Made by a program: the position numbers and the translations under genes. Below the pieces are notes generated by a model that saw nothing but the letters and a program-made list of their open reading frames with translations, was not told where the DNA came from and did no database searches. A stretch of DNA of 64,000 nt. It comes from Diospyros lotus (Eukaryota; Streptophyta; Magnoliopsida; Ericales; Ebenaceae). The stretch is from NCBI RefSeq assembly GCF_014633365.1, contig NW_026267104.1, forward strand, positions 7,190,587 to 7,254,586. The letters run 5' to 3'. Positions within the stretch are counted from its first letter, which is position 1; every line of letters begins with the position of its first letter. Positions 30,633-41,102 of the stretch are shown piece by piece.

Positions 30633-33328
30633 CTAATCATTTAGGCGAGAATGGAGGTGCTCCAGCTCTGGAGAAAGCGGACTCAAAGGGGCGCCATCGG
30701 GTTCATCCAACCCATGTCTGATTGTCTGTAGGGCCTCTATGATCCCCGAGGTATCATCTGGCTCGGGTACATAAGGGCTCCACGGCCCCGACAGGTTAGC
30801 CAGATCGTCTACTAAAGCGGCCCTGATATATTCGTCTGGGTCGCAAGAGCCGGGCTCGTACTTTCGCCAATCAGGGGGATCCAGTGAAGCTGTTTCCGAG
30901 AACACCATTTCAGGAAATGACTCCCTAGGACGCTTGGACTCCAAGAGGCTACGGCCAAGATAAAAGCCAAGTTTGGAGAAACAGCTAGCATAAGCTTCCT
31001 TTCGTTGAAAGCAATCATTAGAAAGTCTGTACTATTTCACCGCCTGTTGCGCAGCCTCATTGATCTCTCGATGCCTGCTTTCACAGAGATTGGATATCTC
31101 TTGACGAGCCTGCGCCACCTGATCCTCGAAGTCGGCGAGAGATCTCCGAAGCTGAACGTTCTCCTCCCGAGCAGCGGAAAACGAAGATGCCATCTGTTCA
31201 TACGCTTGACCCTGTTCCACAGATTTCTCTTTCCATTTTTGAGCATTGGATTCTATTGCTTGACATCTTGTGGTAAGGCCCTAAAGTTGGGTTTGGAGGC
31301 CTTCGACTTGTGAGTGAAGGCTCGAATTATCGGACTCCAGGTGTCGGATATTCATGTTCAATACTTGCTTTTCCTCACCCCATTGCCAAGATTTATTCAT
31401 CCACTGAGCAATCTCTGCCTCAGCACGAGCAATACGTGCCCGGTTCATTGCATTTGCCACCACAGCTCCCTGAGCGCCCTGGTCATAAGAGAATTTAAAC
31501 AAACAACCTTAAAAAAAAAAAAAAGAAGAAGAAGAAGAGAGAGAGATCATTGAAGTTTAAGGTGCTTACAATGGCTAAATGGCGCTCGAAATCATCCATG
31601 TCATCAAGGGGGGTTTCAGAAATAGCGGTCCTCGTCCCGGGGAAGAATGGTGGAATACAATAAGCGTGCCCCAACCCCGCGCATGTTTATAGAATCCGTA
31701 TCCAAAACCCCTGGGCGCACTGTAAATTCCTCGCCTCGCGCCCATCGGCCTTCCTTAAGGTCTAAGGCGCATGTCATTGGCGGAGGGAGCTCGGCAAATT
31801 TGGGCTGTAAGTTCCGGAGACGTAACCTCTCCTCGTTATGTAGGACCCGGCGCTCAGAACATTGTGGGTTAATCACTCCTCTACGAAATTTCCCACGACC
31901 AGCAGCATGGGCTGCATCGATAGCCTCTTGGTCAAGGCGAGAGGTAACCTCGACCTCCTGACCACCAGGGATCACCGGAGCTGCATCATAAAGACCAACG
32001 TACCCTGCGCCATCTGGGGCCCCACTCATTGCAATCGAGTTGTACTCTTCATTGGGTAGTTCACCGGGCTCAAGGGGATAGGCAGCTGGGGGAGAAGCCA
32101 AGGGGGTGCCCTCAAGAGGTTCCATAGGAATGGGGGCAACGATCGGCTGGGAAGTGGATGGACCCGCCTCCCTCTGCTGACGCCGACTCCTTTTATGACG
32201 ACGTCTCACCTCATTGGTTTCCCCTATCCCCTCAGCAACATGGGTCCCTGCGATGGCAGCCACACCTTCAGGAGGGAAGGGCGTGGGTTGAGAAGGCCCA
32301 TCACACGTCGCACCCTTGATCGCCCTCTGGCGAGAAGCTCGCATTGCATGCCTCATACCTACCAAGAAGTAAAAAGATTTATGAGCCAAAGATTGGCAAA
32401 AATAAATGAACATAAAAGGATAAAAACGCGAAAGGAAAAGAAATGCCTAGGCTCCTAGAAAAAGGCAAGGAGAAGGACAGTTGGAAAGATCCAAACCCTC
32501 AGACCGTTCCTGGAGAGAGACGGCCTCTCCTTCTACTGGGACGTCGGTTGCTGGAGGAACTGGGGGCCGCAGGGGAAGCGTTGAAGGGGCCGCACACCTC
32601 GATGATTCTCCCGCATGGAGTACCCAGCCAGCCCTCCTCAACCGGTCCTCAGAGAGAAGGTCCAGGAGGCTCACTAGACCTCCACGCAGGAGTTGACGAC
32701 GTTCATCACTGTATCGCTCCCGAAGTTCATAGACGGATAAGGGAAGAATTGGCTTAGCTACTCGATCATCAGAACGCCAACCCCGGGGGGCATACCATGT
32801 ACCCGGTGGAGGATCGACTACAAACCAACGGGCGTCGAAGTTGTGAGCCTTAGGTGGTATGCCCTCAAACAAACGATCCTCGACACGCTCCCTATACAGT
32901 GTATACAAGTGATAACGGGACTGCCCTAGCCTGAAACGATAGAAAGAAAGAAGAAGGTCGACAGTAGGAGAAACTCCCCTCTCGTAACACAAGACAAAAA
33001 AACCTGCCAATTAGGCCCAGCCATTAGGATGTAGCTGAGCTGGAGCTAGAAAGCTCCGACGAAGAAGCTCTACACCGAAGGGGTGGAGCAGAAGGCGAAA
33101 CCCTAAACGAAAACTTATTTCGTGAACTGCCATACATCCCTCAGAAATAGTAGCAGCACAAGATTCGCTCGGTTCAGGCAATCTAGGACGATAAGAGAAG
33201 GGAACGCAGTAGTTACTCGTTAATTGGGCAAGATCGTCAGCCGTCAAAGACGAACGCTTGCCCATAAGAAATCGACAAGGTTGTCCCTCAGGATCTTGAA
33301 TGCGAAGGTACACACTTCTAGATGCCAT
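30633..33328 (-). pseudogene. Antisense extra ORF of Tat-like element: putative gypsy-type domain plus coiled coil
   Basis: Starts MASRSVYLRIQD at 33328. The first exon has FRLGFRLLLHPFGVELLRRSFLAPAQLHPNGW, a stop near 33009, then LAGFFVLCYERGVSP, together matching the plant putative gypsy-type transposon domain (PF04195). A later exon (about 32357-31572) is Pro/Gly-rich with a basic RRRHKRSRRQQR patch. A third (about 31470-31030) is a coiled coil (ARAEAEIAQWMNKSW, FEDQVAQARQEISNL), with an in-frame TAG near 31030 before an acidic C-terminal part ending at 30633. Likely introns use GTAAGC near 31566 and acceptor CCAG near 31478. With two in-frame stops it is probably dead. The role of these ORFs is unknown. 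Confidence 0.6.
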
Positions 33329-33559
33329 GACTTTTGAAGAAAATAAAAATAATAAATAATAAAAATTTTAGCTAATTAAGCGACGTAAAGAAAAGAAACA
33401 GGAAGTAAAGAAGATGGTGGCAACATGGCTCACTGGAAAGTTTTGAAGGAAACTTATAGTAAAGTTAGCAACCACAAAGAATGGGGACCAAAGCTAACAA
33501 AGAGCTTCCAAAAGACTTATGGTAAAGTATGTAGCAACTTGCGAACTTAAAGAGGGAAA

Positions 33560-33985
33560 GGCTCGCGGCCAAAGTCAAGCAACCTTGCGGCAAGCTGCTG
33601 GAAGCTCGCGGCAAGATGCCCGGAAGCTCGCGGCAAAGAGAGGAAAAGACTGAAAACAACTGGAAGCTCGCGGCAAGGTGTTGCAGCCTAGCGGCAACCT
33701 GCTGGAAACGTCGCGGCCAAGAAATGGAAATGTCAAGGAAACTGGAACATTGAGGCAAAACACTGAAAAAGTAGAAACACGCTGCAAGGTCGCGGCACGA
33801 GGCTGGAAGCTCGCGACCGACAATGACATTTCGCGGTAAATTCTTAAACCTTGCGGCCAAAACAATGAAAAGCTCAGGGCAAAGGCTGGAAGGTCGCGGT
33901 ACGATGCTGGAAGCTTGCGGCAACTTCGAGCTGTTACGGAAGAAGCAGACCTTGCGACGAAATCCAACGAAAAGCTTGCGGCAAA
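33560..33985. repeat. Dispersed GCTCGCGGCAA-type repeats
   Basis: The words GGAAGCTCGCGGCAA, CTTGCGGC and TCGCGGCA recur many times with irregular spacing. The same GCGGCAA word recurs in the LTR (34265-34445 and 34753-34988), so it is a family trait. ORFs through it on both strands (33465-34123) are by-products. Confidence 0.7.
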
Positions 33986-34192
33986 AAGGTTCTTGAGTTG
34001 AGTAAAAAAGCACAGTAAGATTGCGCGGATAGGAGAATTTATAGGAGTGCCGGAAGAACCACTGGGCAGGAAGAAAAAAATTACCCCGCGAGTAAAAACC
34101 AGGCTAGCGGCACTGTGACCCAATTTTATTAAATTAAATTACTCTATCATTTTGTCTTTAAATAAGACAAAAATGAAAGAGTAGGGGGCAAT

Positions 34193-35108
34193 TGTTGTGC
34201 CATTGAAATTGGGTGGAAAAAATTGAAATATTGTTTTAATTAATTAACGACAGTACGCCGAAAGATCACGACAAAGGCATGCTCGCGGCAATGCCGCACA
34301 TCACGGACAGGCCTTGCCGAGAGCTCCGGGAAGGCCTTGCCGCGAGCTTGCGGCAATGGCATAGCGCAAGCTCGCGGCAAGGCCATGCCGCGAGCTCGCG
34401 ACCTGCCACACGCTCACGGCAGTGCCGCAAGTTTGCGGCCGTTAGTCATGCGACGCCTACCGGCCTTCTCAGCAGGTGCGGCGGTGTACTCCTTTCGGAA
34501 AAAACCAAGAGCTCCATCCAGGAGAAGACACGTGTCACCACCAGGTACCCTTGAAAATCGCGCCCTATAAATACCCCACTAGAAGACAATGAACAGGACT
34601 TTTGATTCTGGTAAAAATTTACACTTTGATTGCACATTTACTGCTTCTGGTGAATAGTCATGGGCATTGGGGACTGACTTTGGCATCGGAGGGTCTTCGC
34701 GGGGAAGATTCCCGCGAGCCTTCTAACCTATTCTCTCAGTGCTAACAGGGCCAAAAGCTAGCGGCAAGGGCTTGTGGCGAAGGCTAGTGGCAAGAGCTTG
34801 TGGCAAGAGCTTGTGGCAAAAACTTGTGGCAAGGGCTTGTGGCAAAGGCTTGTGGCAAAGGCTAATGGCAAGAGCTTGTAGCAAAGGCTTGCGGCAAAGG
34901 CTTGTGGCAAAGGCTAGTGGCAAGAGCTTGTGGCAAAGGCTAGTGGCAAAAGCTAGCGATGAAGACTTGAGACGAATCCTTGTGGCGAGCTCCTAACAGT
35001 AAACTCCCTCGTGACAGCATCTCTAACGGCAACCTAACTTCACCCGACATCAAGCTCGAGTGGACCCCACACATCACAAATTTTAATTGTTGTATTTTGG
35101 CAACAACA
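34193..35108 (+). repeat. LTR of the Tat-like element (916 bp)
   Basis: Begins TGTTGTGCC, ends GGCAACAACA (imperfect inverted ends), preceded by a polypurine tract. A TATA box, TATAAATA at 34566-34573, fits plus orientation. The base after it, 35109, starts ATATG; no matching duplication was identified on the left because the element is truncated. Confidence 0.72.
34753..34988. repeat. 12 bp tandem minisatellite in the LTR
   Basis: About 19 units close to GGCAARRGCTTGT or GGCAAAGGCTAGT with a 12-base period. Because 12 is a multiple of 3, open frames result on both strands; they are not genes. Confidence 0.85.
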
Positions 35109-37265
35109 ATATGATATTGTAGTATTCATTTACCTATCGTGTATGTAATTTTTACTTATTAATTTTTAATTTAGTATATTTAATAATTATTATTTAGTAA
35201 TTTCTAGTTTAGTGCATTTATTAATTTTTATTGATTATTATTTATTAATATTATTTAAATATTATTAATACTAATACTAATAATAAGTAAATAAAAAATA
35301 TATAAATGTGAGATATAAAAGGAATTAATTTTTGTTATAGTTAAAATGGGGGATGAGAATAAACATATTTCTTTTTGATTGAAATAAGTTTTGGGTTTTG
35401 AATGTTTGTTTTGATTGAAAACACATTTCTTTTTGTTTGTAGCGTTTTTCAAGTTTTAAAAATTTTGGACATGTTTGTGATGCAAAATAGTCAAAATGAC
35501 CTTTTGTTATTTTAAGTTTTCCTTATAAAATTTTTTTCTTATTTTTAAAAATATATTTTTTAAAATATAAAAATAAATACATTTACAATATTTTGAAAAA
35601 CTGAAAACTCAAAATGACCTGAAAAGAGTAAAAATAATAGGGGCTAAAATATAAGATTATATATATTTTTAAGTTTTTAGCATGTTATGTGCAAACAATT
35701 AATTTTATACTTTAGTTCCAAATATAGAGTATCATCTACTAATTTTTAAAGCATGTGCTCTTTGACCAAACAATTTAAAGATAAAAGGTAATTAGATTTG
35801 CAAATTTACTTTATAAATTACCAAAAGATAGATAAATTTAATAAATCTTCTTATACCTAATTTGTTAGATAAATTTAATAAATTTGTTTATTAAAATGAA
35901 TAAGATAAGATTTTATCAAAATAATTTATTTGTGAAATTCAAAATAAATTATCTAACGAGATAGAAGGGATAAATTTATTTTAAAAGTTTAAGTTTAACT
36001 TCTTTTTAAAAAAATTAACAAACATAATGAAAAATATTTTTATTCAAAATACTTTTTATATTTCACTCTTTTCAATATATATCTTAATTAATAAACATTA
36101 CTTTACTATGATGAACGGTTTTTAGTTGCCTCTCAACTCATCTATATATATATATATATATATATTATAATAATATTAAAAGATATTTTAAGATAATATT
36201 TTAATTTGGTATAATTAAGTGCAGCTTTTTGACTTGGCGATCCGACATTAAAATTCTTTTCGACCAATTGATTGTATTAAATAATTTCTCAAATTCTTAT
36301 TTAACGAGAAAATCTTATGCTAAAATGTATTAAATCCCTTAAAGTGTATAACTGAAGCTATTTAATTCTTTTATAGTTTTATTTTTTATTAAGAACCCTT
36401 TTAACATCATTTTAAAAAAATTATATATACATGTTAAAAAAAATTACGATACCTAATTAATCTTAAACAATTCTACTATCACAAATTAATTAAAAATAAA
36501 AATACCAAAATTTCCCTAAATAGAGAAAAAGGTTATCAATTGATGATTTGAAAGGAAAAAAAAATGAAAAAATATAACTACTAAGCCAAAAAGAGAGAAG
36601 AAAATTTTAACTTTTGAAATTAGAAGCATAAATATATATAGTATTTGAAAATTTAATCAAAAATTTTATTATAGAGTACAAAAATAAGAAAATTCAAAAA
36701 ACTGTGTTTAATTAAAAATCCAATAAAAATTATATTTATTGAAAAAAATATTAAAAAATCAATTGTTTAGAGATCGATTACTCTGCTTTCATGATTTTCC
36801 GATACAAAGATGAATCGGATTTCACTTTGATTATGGATTGATTTGCTATCGCACTTCTTCTGAGATAAATTAAAATTTTGCTTGGGTTTAGAGACTAATT
36901 AATTGGGTTAGTAGTTACATTTTCTCACTTTTTTTATTTTTTATTAAATTAATTATCAATTGGCGTCACTTAATTTTCTCCACTTATTAAAAGTAAATTT
37001 AGCATTTTTATTTTTAATTAATTTGTTATAATAGAATTATTTATAATTATTCAAGATTAATTGAAACATTGTATTTTTTTTTGCCTGACAACGAGATCAA
37101 AGGAGTTGTCAGTTAAAAATAAAATTACGCTTCATTAGCTACTTTAATCAGTACAAAATATATATATATATATATTGATTCATGCACGACATCAATGTTT
37201 AATTAGCTAGCTTTTCACAGTACTCCACGCATGCTAGCTTTTTTTTTTTTTTTAAGTACGATTGT

Positions 37266-37306
<41 letters not shown>

Positions 37307-37908
37307 TAAAATCATATTATAAGACTAAGTAATAACTTTTTACACAGTACTGTCTGCTCATCATATGATATCAACCTGAAAGCTAATATCACTCCATATA
37401 TAGAATTAACGTCAACATCCTATAAACCAAATTCTAAGAAAAATATGGGCAAGAATGACAAAAAACCTTCACCTATCTGAAACTAACTTCAATGGAAGGT
37501 ACAGTACGTAGTAGTGAAGTGGAGTATCCTTATTTACTTATTTTATATAGTAAACATTACTTACTGCTGCACTGCATACGTATCTGAAAATTATGGTAGT
37601 GTCCAGTAAGAGGTGAGTTGACAAGATTGTTGTAGCTAGTGAATAGTGAGCAATAGTGAAGGTGCAATTATTGCTTGCTTTGTTTATTATGTTTTTATAA
37701 TCAGTGTGTTGAGTGTAGAGGTTAGATGAAGTAGCAAGGCATATGGGACATGATGCCAGCCAGCCAGCCCGCCCGCCCATAAAGATGGAACCAGTTAAAA
37801 CATGTTTTCTTTCTTCACTTTGGGCATGCACATGCTCAACATCCAGCTAATTAATTGGCTTCAAATAATGGAAATGGGTCAAGAATGAAGTCTCTAATAA
37901 ATTAAACA

Positions 37909-37940
<32 letters not shown>

Positions 37941-39066
37941 TGTGGCTTTTGGATTAGTTAGTCACTAATTAATACACAACAAATGGGTGGTCAAGCAAGC
38001 ACATGTAATATTGAATCTAATTAAATATGTTAAATATTGTGGTTGTAGGTGAGAAAATTAATGGAGGGTATGAATGTAATCATGCATGATGATGAGTATG
38101 TGGGTAGGAAATGTGGGGCACTCACTCTCACTTACTCATTCATGTAAAGTGCAATATCTTTTCCTTGAAAACCACTCATTTTGAATGTAAGTCACAGTGA
38201 ACTTTGAGATGAAGGAAACTAATTTGATTTCTCTGTTGTTTCCCAGCACGGCACGAAGGATTGGGATAGAGCTTGCATGAATTGGAACATAAGCCACCTA
38301 ATCAAGGGTTGATTCTTCAAAAGAGGTTTAATTTTGCCTTCTTTTCAAGTTTGTTTGGATCTATTTTAAATAGGGTGGGTTTTAATTATTGTATTTTTTC
38401 TAATAAAAAAATATAATTCAATAAGGTTGCCTGTGCTTTCATGGTTTGGGCAAGACCAAGACAAGTTTACCAAAAATGGTGCAAGGATTGGACCATGAGA
38501 TGCCATCAAACTTGTTTGATGACAGCAATTAATTAATTGTACATTATTCACAATAAATAAATTTATTTTTATCCAAAAATAGGATATATTTATTACAATC
38601 TTGTAATCGTCTTAATAATGTTTAAAAACATAAAATTATAGCTACCCTAAATCCAAAATGATTTAAGGAAATCAAACAGCTTTTGGGAAGAAGCTAAAAA
38701 ATCTCCTCCACACTTTTCTTCTCAACAAACTTTTGGATAAAAAATCAATCCATCCCAGAGGCAGAGGCAGGGGCAGAGGAGGGTTAATGAATGCCCACCC
38801 TTCCCAACGGAAAGCTAAAAACAGCCAGCCAGCCAGCCAGCCAGCCATCAAAGTGGAGGTCTGCATTTGAAGGCCTCCCCACCAGTCAAAAAAAAAAAAA
38901 AAGGTAAAAAGTGAATAGAAAATAAATTAATAATCATCATCATCATCGTTGTTACTATTCATTAATTAATGATGATGAGAAAACCCTTTGGTTTTTGGTT
39001 TTGATTACTCTAATTAATAATAAAGGGAATTAGTACGCATCAACCCCTGTCATTAGTTACACACAA
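35109..39066. other. AT-rich intergenic region with microsatellites
   Basis: No gene seen. It contains (TA)n-(AG)n at 37266-37306, (GT)n at 37910-37939 and (CAGC)n at 38822-38846. The last few hundred bases are upstream sequence of the GAE1-like gene. ORFs at 35255-35452, 37538-37831, 38366-38551 and 38672-38866 show no recognisable domain. Confidence 0.6.
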
Positions 39067-39091
39067 TCTCTCTCTCTCTCTCTCTCTCTCT
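39067..39091. promoter_or_regulatory. CT-repeat (Y-patch-like) upstream of the GAE1-like gene
   Basis: An uninterrupted TC run about 360 bases before the ATG, followed by further CT-rich sequence up to 39270. Pyrimidine patches are common in plant core promoters and 5' leaders. No clear TATA box was found, so the start of transcription cannot be placed. Confidence 0.4.
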
Positions 39092-39448
39092 GTGTTTTGA
39101 CTCTTCTTCTCCCCCCTCCCCATCTATCTCCCTCCATTAACCTACCTCCATTTCAATTTTGTTTGCTTATTAATCATCCATCGTCAATCATCAAAGCCTG
39201 GATCTTTTAAAGTCACCCATTCAAACAACTCCTCCTTCTCCTTCTCCTCCTTCCTTCCAAGAAACCGCACAAATGAAAAGCCCCAATATCCAATCCAATA
39301 TTATTTATAATAATAAAAATAAATAAATAAAGTTCAACTCAGAGAAAGCCCCTCCGCCCTCCCTCTTGAATCTTCTTCCCAGAGCCAGACCCAAACCCTA
39401 GATTGCCCTCCCATACTGAAAGAAATCTAGGGCCTTTCGTCGCACCCA

Positions 39449-40768
39449 ATGTCACAGATGATGCAAATGTCCCACCACGATGACATCCCATCGACGCCCG
39501 GCAAGTTCAAGATGGAGAAATCGCCATACATTCACAGATTAAGGTGGCATTCTTCTCTCGCCAAGCTCACCTTCTGGTCCTTCGTCTTCCTGGGCTTGAT
39601 CTTCGTCTTCTTCTTCAGATCACCCTCGAATTCCTCCACTCTTTCTTCTGATCTCTCTCGCAGATCGCTCCGGACCTATTCCTGGGGCGGCCAAGCCTGG
39701 GAAAAGCGGGTCCGGTCGTCGGCCAGGATCCGGTCCCGGAACGGCAACTGCGTGCTCGTCACCGGCGCCGCCGGCTTCGTCGGCACCCACGTTTCCGCCG
39801 CCCTGAAGCGCCGCGGCGACGGCGTCCTCGGGCTTGACAATTTCAACGACTACTACGACCCGTCGCTGAAGCGGGCCCGGCAAGCCCTCTTGGAGCGGTC
39901 GGGAGTGTTCATTGTGGAAGGCGACATCAACGACATTGCCCTGCTGAAGAAGCTTTTCGAGGTTGTGGCATTCACCCATGTGATGCATTTGGCCGCCCAA
40001 GCTGGAGTGAGGTACGCCATGGAAAATCCCAGCTCTTATGTTCATAGCAATATTGCTGGTCTTGTTAATGTTCTTGAAGTCTGTAAATCTGCAAATCCAC
40101 AGCCTGCAATTGTGTGGGCGTCTTCTAGTTCTGTGTATGGACTTAACACAAAGGTACCCTTTTCGGAAAAGGATCGCACCGACCAGCCTGCAAGCCTCTA
40201 TGCTGCAACCAAGAAGGCTGGGGAAGAAATTGCACACACTTATAATCATATATATGGGCTTTCCATTACTGGGTTAAGGTTCTTTACTGTTTATGGCCCT
40301 TGGGGAAGGCCGGATATGGCTTACTTCTTCTTTACAAAGGATATATTGAAAGGGAAGTCAATACCGATCTTTGAGGGGCCTAATCATGGGACTGTGGCCC
40401 GGGATTTTACCTACATTGATGATATTGTGAAGGGTTGTTTGGCGGCGTTGGACACTGCAGAGAAGAGTACTGGCAGTGGGGGGAAGAAGACGGGGCCTGC
40501 TCAATTGCGGGTTTTTAATTTGGGAAATACTTCGCCAGTGCCAGTTTCGGATCTTGTCAGCATTTTGGAGAGGCTTCTGAAGGTGAAGGCCAAAAGGTTG
40601 ATTATGAAGTTGCCTAGGAACGGGGATGTGCAATATACTCATGCAAATATAAGCTCGGCGCAGAGAGAGCTTGGGTATAGGCCCACGACAGATCTGCAGA
40701 CGGGTCTGAAGAAGTTTGTTCGGTGGTATCTCAGTTACTATGAGTCTGGAAAGAAGACAGCACAGTGA
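39449..40768 (+). CDS. GAE1: UDP-glucuronate 4-epimerase, GAE1-like
   Basis: Converts UDP-glucuronate to UDP-galacturonate, the precursor of pectin, in the Golgi. The 439-residue protein is intronless, as known for GAE genes. A cytosolic tail with STPGKFKMEKSPYIHRLR precedes one membrane segment (about 40-56), giving a type II anchor. The SDR epimerase domain follows: NAD-binding GAAGFVG (106-112), WASSSSVYG (223-231), catalytic Tyr251 and Lys255 in YAATKK, and the family stretch RFFTVYGPWGRPDMAYFFFTKDIL. The length is usual. The ATG at 39449 gives MSQMMQM; the Met at 39467 (MSHHDDIPSTPGK) aligns better with how the family normally starts, so the true start may be there. Base composition is GC-rich at the 5' end. 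No damage seen. Confidence 0.96.
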   Translation: MSQMMQMSHHDDIPSTPGKFKMEKSPYIHRLRWHSSLAKLTFWSFVFLGLIFVFFFRSPSNSSTLSSDLSRRSLRTYSWGGQAWEKRVRSSARIRSRNGNCVLVTGAAGFVGTHVSAALKRRGDGVLGLDNFNDYYDPSLKRARQALLERSGVFIVEGDINDIALLKKLFEVVAFTHVMHLAAQAGVRYAMENPSSYVHSNIAGLVNVLEVCKSANPQPAIVWASSSSVYGLNTKVPFSEKDRTDQPASLYAATKKAGEEIAHTYNHIYGLSITGLRFFTVYGPWGRPDMAYFFFTKDILKGKSIPIFEGPNHGTVARDFTYIDDIVKGCLAALDTAEKSTGSGGKKTGPAQLRVFNLGNTSPVPVSDLVSILERLLKVKAKRLIMKLPRNGDVQYTHANISSAQRELGYRPTTDLQTGLKKFVRWYLSYYESGKKTAQ

Positions 40769-41096
40769 TATGCTCATGGAATTGCTAGGATGTTTCCACT
40801 TGTTCGTTTTGATTCATATGATTGTTTTAACCTATCTCTGTTCCTTGCCTGATTATCTTGTTTTCCTATATCTGTAACGATGCCATACAAGAGAGAATTT
40901 GCATTCCACGATGAAGAAGTTCTTGTGATTGTTGGACATATTATTTGCCGGGCATTCTGAGCTGTATCTGACGAAATCCAGGACCATCTTCTTAAAACAC
41001 CTGGGAATGTAATTGTTGTAGTTTTATCATTGTAGAATTCATGACTGACAGGAGTATTTGCCGATTGGTCAACTTGTATCATTTCTGTGGAATCTC

Positions 41097-41102
41097 AATA
41101 AA
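41097..41102 (+). terminator. Polyadenylation signal of the GAE1-like gene
   Basis: AATAAA about 330 bases after the stop codon, in an AT-rich context with T-rich sequence following. It is the first canonical signal downstream. Confidence 0.5.

Larger units (their letters stand above)
30633..35108 (+). mobile_element. 3' part of a Tat-like Ty3/gypsy element
   Basis: An antisense extra ORF (33328-30633) is followed by repeat-rich sequence, a polypurine tract (about 34179-34191, AGAGTAGGGGGCA) and an LTR (34193-35108). Antisense extra ORFs with a putative gypsy-type (PF04195-like) domain between pol and the 3' LTR are known in Tat-lineage elements, which this arrangement matches. No pol or 5' LTR remains, so it is 5' truncated. 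The left limit is unclear. Confidence 0.6.

Noticed and set aside
33465..34123. Two 182-codon minus-strand ORFs rich in Ser, Leu and Phe
   Set aside because: They overlap each other in different frames and follow the GCGGCAA repeats; no domain.
34739..34996. 85-codon ORF of repeated LWQRLVAKAC-like units
   Set aside because: Product of the 12 bp minisatellite, whose period is a multiple of 3; the opposite strand is open as well.
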